A stretch of 64,000 nt of DNA, taken from positions 124,001-188,000 of the forward strand of contig JAWKUN010000006.1 in NCBI GenBank assembly GCA_041398565.1, written 5' to 3'. This document shows positions 48,414-56,950 of the stretch, in pieces. The DNA comes from DATGPD01 sp041398565. Lineage in GTDB: Bacteria > Planctomycetota > UBA1135 > UBA2386. Position 1 is the stretch's first letter. Each line of letters opens with the position of its first letter. The notes beneath the pieces are model-generated. The model was not told the DNA's origin. It made no database searches and was given only the letters and a program-made list of their open reading frames with translations. The position numbers were made by a program, and so were the translations under genes.

Positions 48414-49781
48414 ATGCTCGTCGCCGACCTCGCCTCCACTCTGCAGACTCCGACCGTACGCGTCGTGCTCGTCGCCATCGGCGTCAGCCTGGCGTGGGTG
48501 CTGGCGCGCGAGATCACCCGCATCCCGGCCAAGCTGCTCGTGCTCATGGGCGCGGCGTTCCTCGACATGGTCGGGCTGCTGATGATCGTGCCGCTGCTGC
48601 CCTTCTACGTGAAGAAGCTGGCCGGCGACGGCGTGCCCCTGTTCGGCACCACGCTCGGCGTCGGCACCATCGCCGGCTTCGTGGTGTCGGCGTTCACGGT
48701 GGCGCAGCTGCTGAGCGCACCGGTGTGGGGCCGCTTCTCCGACCGCCACGGCCGCCGGCCAGCGCTGCTCATCGCACTCGGCGCATCGGCCGTCGCGTAT
48801 CTCATCTTCGGCTTCGCCCACACGCTCTCGCTGCTGCTGCTGTCGCGGCTCGTGCAGGGCGCCGGCGGCGGCACCGTGGGAGTCATCCAGGCCTACGTCG
48901 CCGACGCCACCGCGCCCGAGCATCGGGCACGCGCACTCGGCTGGCTGTCGGCCGCGACCAACCTGGGTGTGGCGTTGGGACCGGTGCTCGGCTCGGCGTC
49001 GGTATGGCTGGGCGATGTCGACGTCCTGCCGGGACCGGCGACCTGGAAGATGGGGGACGCCGCGCCGGGGATCGTGGCCGCCAGCCTGTGCCTCCTCAAC
49101 ATGGCATTCGCCGCGCGCTACCTGCGCGAGTCACACGAAGCGCGCTCCGTGCCGGGCAGCCAACGCACGTCGCCCCGACACGCAGCGTGGCGCGTCCTCG
49201 CCCACCCGGTCGAGCCCGCCTCGCGCCTCATCTGGACCTACGCCGTCGCCATCGGCGCGTTCCAGGGCATCAGCGCGGTGCTGGCGCTGTTCCTCAACGA
49301 GCGCTTCGCGATCACCGAAGAGACGATCGGCTACTTCTACATGTACATCGGTGCCATCTCGGTGTACGCCCGCGTGCTCCTGCTCGGCCGCATGGTCGAT
49401 CGCTTGGGCGAGGTGCGGCTGGCGCGCCTCGGCACCCTGATCCTGGCCGCCGGCGTCGCCGGCATGCCGCTGGCCGGCTCGCTGCCGACGCTGGCGATCG
49501 CCGTCGCCATGATTCCGTTGGGCACCGCGTTCACGTTCCCGTGCGTCACGGCTTTGCTGTCGCGCGTGATCGCGCCGGGCGACCGCGGGCTCTACATGGG
49601 CCTGCAGCAGACCTTCGGCGGGCTGGCGCGCGCCAGCGCGCCGCTCTTCTACGGCTGGGCCTTCGACCACCTGGGCATCGGTGTGCCGTTCTGGTGCTCG
49701 GCCGGCCTCGTGCTGGCGACGCTCTCGTTCGGCGTAGGGCTCGAACGGCACGTGCGGCCGAAGGGCTCGATGGGCGGGTGA
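48414..49781 (+). CDS. Major facilitator superfamily transporter
   Basis: This 455-aa protein has about 12-13 transmembrane segments with a leading extra helix. The MFS A-motif is present after TM2: APVWGRFSDRHGRRPALL. The TM4/5 region has RLVQGAGGGTVGVIQAYVAD, typical of DHA1 drug:proton antiporters (TetA-like). It would export small hydrophobic compounds or take up a metabolite with protons. The ATG at 48414 precedes an N-terminal helix; the ATG at about residue 45 (MGAAFLDMVGLL) would give a more standard 12-helix protein and may be the true start. Copy C of the hairpin repeat follows immediately. Confidence 0.84.
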   Translation: MLVADLASTLQTPTVRVVLVAIGVSLAWVLAREITRIPAKLLVLMGAAFLDMVGLLMIVPLLPFYVKKLAGDGVPLFGTTLGVGTIAGFVVSAFTVAQLLSAPVWGRFSDRHGRRPALLIALGASAVAYLIFGFAHTLSLLLLSRLVQGAGGGTVGVIQAYVADATAPEHRARALGWLSAATNLGVALGPVLGSASVWLGDVDVLPGPATWKMGDAAPGIVAASLCLLNMAFAARYLRESHEARSVPGSQRTSPRHAAWRVLAHPVEPASRLIWTYAVAIGAFQGISAVLALFLNERFAITEETIGYFYMYIGAISVYARVLLLGRMVDRLGEVRLARLGTLILAAGVAGMPLAGSLPTLAIAVAMIPLGTAFTFPCVTALLSRVIAPGDRGLYMGLQQTFGGLARASAPLFYGWAFDHLGIGVPFWCSAGLVLATLSFGVGLERHVRPKGSMGG

Positions 49782-49785
49782 CCGC

Positions 49786-49845
49786 GGTCGCCGCCCATCG
49801 CACCGGCGTTGCAGCGGATGGAGTCGGACTCCGCCGCTGAACGCT
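49786..49845 (+). repeat. 60-base 3'-end hairpin repeat, copy C
   Basis: It starts five bases after the MFS stop. Its core stem is GGAGTC-G-GACTCC instead of GGAGCC-A-GGCTCC, a paired change relative to the other copies. Further arms (CAGCGG/CCGCTG and GGCGTT/AACGCTG region) extend the hairpin. There is no T-run, so it is not a typical intrinsic terminator. Confidence 0.65.
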
Positions 49846-49878
49846 GATGAGCCGACGCCGAGCGCGACGCAGCGGCGG

Positions 49879-50553
49879 CTACGGCGCCAGCGGCAGCAAC
49901 TCCACCTTGCGGAACGCGCACTCCGCCCCCTCGGCCTGGATGGCGATCGCGCCGTGGTCGGCGCTGCAGTCGAAGCCGTGGTTGACGTGGTCGTCGTTCA
50001 CCCACACGTCGATTTCACGGCCACGACACTCGATCACCATCCGGTTCCACTCGCCGGGCGGCTTCTCGCTGCCGTCGGTCAGGTTGAGGATGCGACGTCG
50101 CTTGTTGCCGTCGACGCCCCACTCCGCGCGCGGACCGCGTCGCGTCTCCATGTCGGGCACAGCGATGTCCTCGCCGATGCACCAGAAGTCGCCGGCGTTG
50201 CCGGCGTGCATCTGGCACTCGATCGACTGCGGGAACATGCCGTACAGGCGGCGCGGCGTCGACGCGTGCACGAGGATGCCGCAGTTGCCGGGCTCGCCCG
50301 TCCAGCGGTACTCGACCGTCAAGCGGTAGTCGTGGAAGGATCGGTCGGTGACGAGATGACCCTCGGGCTTGCCCAGACTGATCAGCAACCCGTCGCGCAC
50401 GACGAACGACGGCGGCAGGTTCGGATCCTTGTCGGCCGCCGGCACGTCGGCGTGCCAGCCGTCGAGGCTCTTGCCGTCGAACAGCGGCTGTGGCGCCGGC
50501 GGCGCGGCACAGGCGGCGACGAGGACGAACGGAACGGAGTGGAACGACTTCAT
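49879..50553 (-). CDS. DUF1080 (3-keto-disaccharide hydrolase-like) lipoprotein
   Basis: This 224-aa protein has a short lipoprotein signal (VPFVLVAACAAPP, Cys15) and one full DUF1080 domain: PLFDGKSLDGWHAD, FVVRDGLLISLGKPEG, DYRLTVEYRW, GNCGILVHA and WNRMVIECRGREIDVWVN. The family is a beta-jelly-roll with reported 3-keto-glucoside hydrolase activity in some members and is greatly expanded in planctomycetes. The protein is likely at the outer face of a membrane. The ATG at 50553 starts the leader. The gene is convergent with the MFS transporter. Substrate cannot be stated. Confidence 0.85.
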   Translation of the reverse strand: MKSFHSVPFVLVAACAAPPAPQPLFDGKSLDGWHADVPAADKDPNLPPSFVVRDGLLISLGKPEGHLVTDRSFHDYRLTVEYRWTGEPGNCGILVHASTPRRLYGMFPQSIECQMHAGNAGDFWCIGEDIAVPDMETRRGPRAEWGVDGNKRRRILNLTDGSEKPPGEWNRMVIECRGREIDVWVNDDHVNHGFDCSADHGAIAIQAEGAECAFRKVELLPLAP

Positions 50554-50760
50554 GGAGCGGAAGGGGTCGATCGTGGTGGCGCGGCGGCGCAACGTGGGCG
50601 CCACCGTCGCGAACGTAGCGCTGCGACCCCCGAGCGTCGCATGCCTCTTGCCGATCCGCTCGGCGGACACCATCGCCAGCCTCATCACTGCCGGCGTCCA
50701 CCGCCGGTCGACGCCGCGTGCGCGCGTGCACCCTCGCCGGCGCGGGAGTAGGGTGACGCC

Positions 50761-51168
50761 ATGACTCCGACTCGACGGCAGAACATCGCCAGCGGCGTGA
50801 AGTGGGAAGCGATCGTGGGCTACTCGCGTGCCGTGCGCGTCGGCAGCACCGTCGTGGTCACCGGCACCACCGCGACCGGCACCGACGGGGCGATCGTCGG
50901 CAAGGGCGACGCCTACGCCCAGACCGTGCAGTCGATCCGCAACGTCGAGCGCGCGCTGCAGCAGGCCGGCGCCAGCCTGCGCGACGTGGTGCGGACGCGC
51001 ATGTACGTCACCGACATCGGCCGCTGGGAGGAGGTGGGTCGGGCGCACGCCGAGTTCTTCGGCAGCATCCGGCCGGCCACGACCATGGTCGAGGTAAGCC
51101 GCTTGATCGACCCCGACATGCTGGTGGAGATCGAGGCCGATGCGGTCGTCGGCTGTGGCGAGGAATGA
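50761..51168 (+). CDS. RidA/YjgF family protein
   Basis: This 135-aa cytosolic protein matches RidA homologues: VGYSRAVRVGSTVVVTGTTA, AYAQTVQSIRNVERALQQAG, VVRTRMYVTDI and IRPATTMVEVSRL. The conserved arginine of the catalytic/ligand site lies in the last block. Members deaminate reactive enamine/imine intermediates or bind related ligands; this is one of the less standard subgroups. A full-length trimer-type protein is expected. It starts at ATG 50761 and is followed 112 bases later by the STN-like gene. It is divergent from the DUF1080 gene, sharing a 207-base upstream region. Confidence 0.88.
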   Translation: MTPTRRQNIASGVKWEAIVGYSRAVRVGSTVVVTGTTATGTDGAIVGKGDAYAQTVQSIRNVERALQQAGASLRDVVRTRMYVTDIGRWEEVGRAHAEFFGSIRPATTMVEVSRLIDPDMLVEIEADAVVGCGEE

Positions 51169-51280
51169 GCCAGACGAGAACGGCGCGCCCTGCCGAGCCC
51201 CGGGCGGAAGACCCCGTCGGATTTTCTCGCCTCTCCGCGACGAACCCGCCCCGCGGCGGCGTCTCTCGGACACCGAAGCC

Positions 51281-52084
51281 ATGAGACATCTCCACATTCT
51301 TCCCAGCATGTTGTTCCTGAGTCTGAGTCTGACCGGGCAACAACAGGTCACTCCGCTCCCGTCAGCCGACCAGGCCCAGAAGGAGCACACGCTCTCCGTC
51401 GACTTCAAGGGCGGCAGCCTCGCCGACTACGCCGCCGCGCTGCGCGCCGCGGGCAAGAGCGTCAACATCGTCGTCCCCGAGAGCGCGTCGCGGGTGCGGG
51501 TTCCCGCCATCGTCCTGCGCGACACCTCGGTCGAGGCGGCGCTGCGGGCGGCAACCCAGGTGGTCGACGGCGACGTGGCCCTGGCGGTGGAGACGAGCAT
51601 CGGTTCGCTGCCCAACGTCGGTGTGGTCGGCGAGCCGGTCTACTCCGTCCGCGTGCGCGCGAGCGGTCCCACCACCGCCACCGGATACACGGATGCGAAC
51701 CGCTCGGTGCGCGTCTTCTCGCTGCGTGGCCTCTCCAGGGTCGCGGGCGAGGACCAAGCCACCCAACCCGCCCTGCTCGACATCAAGACCGTGCTGACCG
51801 CTCTCGACACCGGTCTCGCGGTGGCCGCACAGCAAGGCGAGCAGCTGACCGGCGCGAGCGAGAAGGCCGTGCTGCGCTTGCACGAGGACTCGGGTCTGTT
51901 GTTCGTCGCCGGCACCAACGCGCAGCTGCGCCTCGTCGACGAGGTCCTCGCCAACCTCGGACGTGAGGTCAAGGCGGCGTCGCGGCAGGAGGCGGGACGC
52001 CGCGGCGCCCGGGCAAACGAAGGCAAGGAGCCCGCCGACGATCCGGCCGAAGAGCCGGCCACCAGCCGCGGCAAGCTGCGTTGA
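51281..52084 (+). CDS. Secreted STN/secretin N0-like protein
   Basis: This 267-aa protein has a signal peptide (PSMLFLSLSLTGQ) and a domain (about residues 35-110) resembling secretin/TonB STN or N0 folds: LSVDFKGGSLADYAAALRAAG, NIVVPESAS, VPAIVLRDTSVEAALRAA. A second alpha/beta region (about 150-235) includes LRLHEDSGLLFVAGTNAQL, which resembles a secretin N1-type repeat. The tail is charged. No secretin pore domain follows. It lies six bases upstream of a sigma gene and its membrane partner, and so may report envelope state. The ATG at 51281 starts the signal. Confidence 0.65.
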   Translation: MRHLHILPSMLFLSLSLTGQQQVTPLPSADQAQKEHTLSVDFKGGSLADYAAALRAAGKSVNIVVPESASRVRVPAIVLRDTSVEAALRAATQVVDGDVALAVETSIGSLPNVGVVGEPVYSVRVRASGPTTATGYTDANRSVRVFSLRGLSRVAGEDQATQPALLDIKTVLTALDTGLAVAAQQGEQLTGASEKAVLRLHEDSGLLFVAGTNAQLRLVDEVLANLGREVKAASRQEAGRRGARANEGKEPADDPAEEPATSRGKLR

Positions 52085-52090
52085 TCGGCG

Positions 52091-52702
52091 ATGGCGGGCG
52101 CGCCACAGGCCCCGATGCCCGCACGCGCGACCCCGGCGGACGTGCCGCCGGGTCGCGCGCCTTCGTATCCACTCACGGCGCGGATCCACGCCGGCGACAC
52201 CGCCGCCTTCTCGACGTTCTACGAGGCGTGGTTCGACCGGCTTGTCGCCATGGCGCGTCTGCTGACCCGCCGCGACGAGACCTTCTGCCTCGACGTCGTG
52301 CAGGAGTGCCTGCTGAGGGTCGTGCGCAAGATGCCGGCGCTGGCCAGCGAGGACGCGGTGGCCGCCTGGCTCGTGCGGACGATCCTGCGCGCCGCCGCCG
52401 ACCGCCTGCGCGCCGACAAGCGGCGTCTCGCGCGAGAAGACGTCGCCGCCACGCTGCGGCCGCCGGCGCACCCGGCCAGCGACGACGCCGCACTCGACGC
52501 CGAGGAGCGGACTTGGCTGCGCCATCGCCTGGCGGACCTGCCCGAAGGCGACCGCCGGCTCCTGCTGGCCCGCTTCGGCGACGGCGACAGCCTGGCTGCC
52601 GTCGGCGAACGCTTCGGCATCACCGGTGACGCCGCACATGGACGCATCCGCCGACTGATCCTGCGACTCAAGGACGCTGCCCGAGGAGCCTTCGATGCCT
52701 GA
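52091..52702 (+). CDS. ECF-like RNA polymerase sigma factor
   Basis: This 203-aa protein has sigma region 2 (YEAWFDRLVAMARLLTRRDE and FCLDVVQECLLRVVRKM) and region 4 with an HTH-like end (LAAVGERFGITGDAAHGRIR). It overlaps the next gene by eight bases and follows the STN-like gene by six. The N-terminal 25 residues are Pro-rich; ATG 52115 is a possible later start. Together the genes form a three-gene operon of secreted sensor-like protein, sigma factor and single-pass protein. Confidence 0.84.
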   Translation: MAGAPQAPMPARATPADVPPGRAPSYPLTARIHAGDTAAFSTFYEAWFDRLVAMARLLTRRDETFCLDVVQECLLRVVRKMPALASEDAVAAWLVRTILRAAADRLRADKRRLAREDVAATLRPPAHPASDDAALDAEERTWLRHRLADLPEGDRRLLLARFGDGDSLAAVGERFGITGDAAHGRIRRLILRLKDAARGAFDA

Positions 52703-53273
52703 CCTCCACGACGATCTCGCCCTGTTCGAGCGCGCGCAGGCGCGCGCGGCGCCGCTGTCGGCCGCCGGGCAGGCCCGGCGTCAGACGATGCGCAGTTCGC
52801 TGCTCGCCGAAGTCGAGCGGCGCCGGCGCGCGCGGCGCACTGCGCGTGCCGCGGTCACCGTCGCCGCTCTCGCGGCGGCCGTCTGGCTGGGGTCACGCCT
52901 GCTGTTGCGCGCCCCGGACACGCGCCCGCCCGCCGGCGCGACCACGCTGCACCTGGCGCACGTCGACTTCGCGGTCGCGGCGAACGACGCCGCGCGCTTC
53001 GACGCGGCCTTCGCTCCGCCGCCGAAGACGGCGGAGGTCGTCGCCGGGAGCTGGCCGCCGCGTTACCTCGAGTTCGCCACGGCGCGGCCCGACGAGGCCG
53101 CCCTCGCGGCGATGCGCCCGGCACCGCGCCCGCTGCCTACGGAGACCGCGGTCGACGACGCCGGAGTGCTGCAGCTCCTGGCCGCCGCCGACCGACCCAC
53201 CGGCCTGGTGCGCTCGCCGGCCGGCGTGTTCTTCACCCGCGATGTGTTCGACCCGATCGCCGGGGGGGAGTGA
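52695..53273 (+). CDS. Probable membrane anti-sigma-like protein
   Basis: This 192-aa protein has a soluble N-terminal helical part (about 1-50), a transmembrane helix near residues 55-72 (AAVTVAALAAAVWLGSRLLL) and an exported C-terminal part (about 75-192). Start overlaps the sigma gene end by eight bases. Topology and position fit an anti-sigma factor, but the N-terminal region lacks the HxxxCxxC zinc motif, so the assignment rests on context alone. It converges with the topoisomerase gene after 12 bases. Confidence 0.55.
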   Translation: MPDLHDDLALFERAQARAAPLSAAGQARRQTMRSSLLAEVERRRRARRTARAAVTVAALAAAVWLGSRLLLRAPDTRPPAGATTLHLAHVDFAVAANDAARFDAAFAPPPKTAEVVAGSWPPRYLEFATARPDEAALAAMRPAPRPLPTETAVDDAGVLQLLAAADRPTGLVRSPAGVFFTRDVFDPIAGGE

Positions 53274-53285
53274 GGCGGGCAGGTC

Positions 53286-55688
53286 TCACTCCGACTGGCT
53301 CCCTCCCTCGACCTCGAAACCGATCCGACCTTGCGCGTCGAGTCGCAGGCGCGCGGCGAACTCGCGGCCGGAGCGGCCGCGGAAGCCCTGGAGCACCCGG
53401 GTACGCCCCTTGGTCGCCAGGGCCCGCGCCATGGCGCGCGTGATCGCCTTGCCGGCGATGACCTTGGCGATGGCGAAACCACACGGCGGGGCGCTCCGGC
53501 ACGCGTAGGCGTCCGCCGACTCGCCCATCGGCCCCCGGCAACGCGGACAGAGAGTGCGCGCCGGTGGCGCCTTGGCCGCGGCGACGTCGCGCGGCGGCGC
53601 TGGCCGGCCAGCGCGCTGTGAGCCGGCGCTGGGCACCGCCAGATCGATGACGACGCCGCCCGCGGTCAGGCACAGGATCCGCGGTCCGACGTCAGGGAGC
53701 ACGCACGGACGCGAGGTCACGCGGCGCTGCAGCAGCTCGCGCACGCGCGCCATCTCCAGCGTCGCGCCGCGGTACTCCCTCCACAACACGAACGCGCAGC
53801 CGCCCTGCCAGCCGGAACAGCCGTAGCCGCGCTGCCCCGCGATCACCTCCTTGCCGCAGCGCGGGCACGGTCCGAGGCGCTCGCCGTCGACCGGCGTGCC
53901 GCCGCTGCGCACCACCAGCTCGCGCGCGTAGCCAGCGATCGCGGCCATGAAGTCCGTCGCGCGTGCCTCGCCGCGGGCGATGGCTTCGAGCTTTCCCTCC
54001 CACTCGCCGGTGAGTGCCGGGGACTTCAACTCGTCGTGTGGCACGAGCGCGATGAGGTAGCGGCCGAGATCGGTGACGCGCAGGGCCTTCTTGTCGCGCA
54101 CCAGATAGGCGCGATGCAGGAGCGTCTCGATGATCGCAGCGCGGGTCGCCGGGGTACCGAGGCCCTTGGCCTTGAGCGCCGCCTTCAGCTCCTCGTCGTC
54201 GACGAGCCGACCCGCCGTCTCCATGGCCTGCAGCAGCGAACCGTCGGTGTAGGGCCGCGGTGGCGTGGTGGCGCGCTCGAGCAGCTCGGGTCGGTGCGAG
54301 CCGGTCTCCCCCACCGCGAACGCCGGCAGATCCTGCGCCTCGTCGTCGTCGTCCTTGCCGGCCTGACTGCCCGCCTTGCCCGCCCGGCTGCGCTTGCCCT
54401 GTTCGAGCACCTTCCACCCCGCCTCCAGGACGCGCACCCCGGTGGCGCGAAACGCCACTTCGGCCACGGTCGCATCGACCGAGGTGACGCTGCGCACGTG
54501 ATCCGGATAGAAGGCCGCGATGAGGCGCGTGGCCACAGCGTCGAACACCTGGCGCTCGCGCGGCGACAACTCGCCGGGCAGCCGACCGGTCGGCACGATG
54601 GCGTGATGGTCGCCGACCTTGCCGTCGTCGAACACGCGCGGCGGCTGCGGCAGGGTATCCACATCGATGCGCGCAGTCTCGCGCGGCCGGATCTTCGCCA
54701 GGTCGCGCAGCGTGCGCTGCACGGTCGCGTGCATGCCGCGCGGCAGATGCCGAGCATCGGTGCGCGGATAGGTGATGAGCTTGCCCTCGTACAGCTTCTG
54801 TGCCGCCTCCAGCGTCTGCGCCGCCGACAGCCCGAAGCGCTCGTTCATGTCGCGCTGCAGCGCGGTCAAGTCGTGCAGCAGGGGCGGCGCCAGTCGCTCT
54901 TCTCTGGCCTGCACCTTGGTGACGACCAGCGGTTGTGCGCGCAGGCGCTCGAGCAGCGCCCGCGCCGCTTCGTCCTTGCCGAGGCGCTCGCCCTGCCGAC
55001 GGAAGCGCACCTCCCGGTAGTGGGTGTGCAGGTCGTAGTAGTCGATGCTGACGAACGTACGGATCTCGTCGTCGCGCGCCGCGACCATCGCCAGCACCGG
55101 GGTCTGCACGCGGCCGACGCTCCACAGGACGCCGCTGCCGCCGTAGCGCACCGTGTAGGCACGGGTGGCGTTCAGACCGACCAGCCAATCCGACTCGCTG
55201 CGACAGCGCGCCGCGTCGAACAGGCGGTCGTACGCCTCGATGGGCCGCAGCGAAGCGAAGCCCGCGCCGATGGCATCGCGCGTCAAGGAGCTGAGCCACA
55301 GTCGCTGCGTCGGTTTGCCGGCGACGCCGGCGAGTGCCACGATGTAGCGGAAGATCAGCTCGCCCTCACGCCCGGCGTCCGTACCGCAGACGACGTCGTC
55401 CGCCTGACGCAGCAGGCGCGCGACCACCGCATACTGCTTCCGCGACCGCTCGTCGCCCAGCACCTTGAGCTTGAACTCCGCCGGCAGGATCGGCAAGGTC
55501 GCCAGCGACCACCGTTTGAGCGCGCTGTCGTAGTCGTGCGGCTCCTGCAAGCCGACGAGGTGACCGAAGGCCCAGGTCACGCAGACGCCGTCGCCTTCGA
55601 GGTAGCCGTCGCGGCGGCGGTCTGCACCGAGGTAGCCGGCCAGTTCGCGCGCAACGGAGGGCTTCTCGGCGACCACGACTCGGACCAC
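53286..55688 (-). CDS. topB: DNA topoisomerase III (type IA)
   Basis: This 800-aa protein has the Toprim start VVVAEKPSVARELAGYL, the metal-binding GTDAGREGELIFRY near residue 107, catalytic Tyr near residue 307 in LITYPRTDARHL, and the remaining domains of topoisomerase III. The C-terminus bears two zinc-ribbon-like modules (CPRCGKEVIAG near 607 and CPRCRGPMGESAD near 713) plus a terminal topo-type module. It relaxes or decatenates DNA via a 5'-phosphotyrosine intermediate. GTG or ATG at 55688 starts the Toprim domain. No other plasmid or conjugation genes are present, so it is likely a chromosomal housekeeping copy. Confidence 0.93.
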   Translation of the reverse strand: MVRVVVAEKPSVARELAGYLGADRRRDGYLEGDGVCVTWAFGHLVGLQEPHDYDSALKRWSLATLPILPAEFKLKVLGDERSRKQYAVVARLLRQADDVVCGTDAGREGELIFRYIVALAGVAGKPTQRLWLSSLTRDAIGAGFASLRPIEAYDRLFDAARCRSESDWLVGLNATRAYTVRYGGSGVLWSVGRVQTPVLAMVAARDDEIRTFVSIDYYDLHTHYREVRFRRQGERLGKDEAARALLERLRAQPLVVTKVQAREERLAPPLLHDLTALQRDMNERFGLSAAQTLEAAQKLYEGKLITYPRTDARHLPRGMHATVQRTLRDLAKIRPRETARIDVDTLPQPPRVFDDGKVGDHHAIVPTGRLPGELSPRERQVFDAVATRLIAAFYPDHVRSVTSVDATVAEVAFRATGVRVLEAGWKVLEQGKRSRAGKAGSQAGKDDDDEAQDLPAFAVGETGSHRPELLERATTPPRPYTDGSLLQAMETAGRLVDDEELKAALKAKGLGTPATRAAIIETLLHRAYLVRDKKALRVTDLGRYLIALVPHDELKSPALTGEWEGKLEAIARGEARATDFMAAIAGYARELVVRSGGTPVDGERLGPCPRCGKEVIAGQRGYGCSGWQGGCAFVLWREYRGATLEMARVRELLQRRVTSRPCVLPDVGPRILCLTAGGVVIDLAVPSAGSQRAGRPAPPRDVAAAKAPPARTLCPRCRGPMGESADAYACRSAPPCGFAIAKVIAGKAITRAMARALATKGRTRVLQGFRGRSGREFAARLRLDAQGRIGFEVEGGSQSE

Positions 55689-55897
55689 GGCGTGCGGATG
55701 GTAGCCGGCTGCCGACGCCGCCGCGAACGTGCACGGCCGAAGCCGTAGACACCCGAGCCCACGTGCAGTGACCGATCAGCACGCGGCTGCGCCCCGCGCG
55801 CGGCGCGCCGATACCTCTGACGAGGATCTCCGCAGGTCGACGTCGGCGGCGAGCTGCGCTAGGGTCTCGGCCCGATGTCGAAGAACGAAGGAACCGC

Positions 55898-56800
55898 ATG
55901 ATCCGCCTCCGCAACTCCAGGACACGGTGGGCGGCGCTCGCGGCCGCCGTGACCACCACCCTTTTCGGCTGCCAACCGCAAGCGCGTCACGACTACGTCC
56001 TGCACGGCTCGGGGCCCGAGCGCTACCAGCAGGTGCTCGTCCCCGCTTTGTTCGAACCCTGGGCCGCAGACCTGCTGACCCGCGCAGCCATCGAGCCTGG
56101 CAATCGCGTGCTCGACGTGGCCACGGGCACTGGGGTCGTCGCCGGCAAGGCGGCGACGCTCGTCGGCAGCGCCGGCAGCGTCGACGCGGTGGACCTCAAC
56201 CCGGCGATGCTGCAGGTCGCCCGCGCCACGCATCGGAACACCCAGCCGTCGATCCGCTGGCGTCAGGGCAACGCTCAGGATCTGCCCTACGCGGACGCCT
56301 CGTTCGATGTGGTGTGCTGCCAACAAGGGCTGCAGTTCTTCGACGACCGTGAACGGGCGATACGCGAGATGGCGCGCGTCCTCGCCCCCGGTGGCCGTCT
56401 GGCGATCAGCGTGTGGCGGGGTCCCGAGCACAACCCCTACGCGCGCGAGTTCGCCCGCGCCGTCGAGCACAGTCTCGGGCGCGCGGCCGGCGACGAAGCA
56501 CGCTCACCTTTCGCCTTCGACGAACCGGAGGCCCTGGCGGCGGCGCTGCGGGCCGCGGCACTGCACGACGTGGAAGTCGAGTCCGTGGCGCTCACCACAC
56601 ACGAAGCCGACCTGCGCCGCTTCGTGCTCAACGACCTGATGTCCTACCCGGCGACCAGCTCGGCGATCGCGACCTGGAGCGAGCCGCGCAAGGAGGCGCT
56701 CATCCAGGAGATCGTCACCGCCATGGAGCCCTGGCACCACGACGGCGAGTGGGTCATCCCCTGGCAGGCGAACGTGGCGATGGCCGCACGACCGAGGTAG
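55898..56800 (+). CDS. Class I SAM methyltransferase with a lipoprotein signal
   Basis: This 300-aa protein has a canonical methyltransferase fold of the UbiE type: motif I VLDVATGTGVVAGKA near residue 71, motif II VDAVDLNPAMLQVA, motif III-like QGNAQDLPYADASFDVVCC, and AREMARVLAPGGRLAISVW-like block (REMARVLAPGGRLAIS). However, the N-terminus (WAALAAAVTTTLFGCQPQ) forms a clear lipoprotein signal with lipobox Cys25, placing the protein outside the cytoplasm where SAM is absent. The later ATG in frame lies well inside the fold. Either the leader is a misread or the enzyme is exported. The hairpin repeat copy D begins at its stop codon. Confidence 0.75.
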   Translation: MIRLRNSRTRWAALAAAVTTTLFGCQPQARHDYVLHGSGPERYQQVLVPALFEPWAADLLTRAAIEPGNRVLDVATGTGVVAGKAATLVGSAGSVDAVDLNPAMLQVARATHRNTQPSIRWRQGNAQDLPYADASFDVVCCQQGLQFFDDRERAIREMARVLAPGGRLAISVWRGPEHNPYAREFARAVEHSLGRAAGDEARSPFAFDEPEALAAALRAAALHDVEVESVALTTHEADLRRFVLNDLMSYPATSSAIATWSEPRKEALIQEIVTAMEPWHHDGEWVIPWQANVAMAARPR

Positions 56801-56857
56801 TCGGCCATCGCACCAGCCTTGCAGCGGATGGAGCCAAGGCTCCACCGCTGAACGCTG
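56798..56857 (+). repeat. 60-base 3'-end hairpin repeat, copy D
   Basis: It begins at the TAG of the methyltransferase gene. The core is GGAGCC-AA-GGCTCC with outer pairs TGCAGCGG/CCGCTG and CTT/AACGCTG. Among the four copies this has the fullest distal arm. A further 80 bases downstream show weak resemblance to the sequence after copy B. Confidence 0.65.
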
Positions 56858-56950
56858 GGTCGCGCCGCGGTAGCGGGTCGCGGCGCAGTGCGGGTCGGCC
56901 TGTGGAGAACCCGCGCGTAGGAGCTCGGAGCCGGGCTGCTGGCGATCGGC

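Noticed and set aside
49786..49845. Intrinsic transcription terminator
   Set aside because: The hairpin is strong but has no following T tract, and one copy lies inverted relative to its gene.
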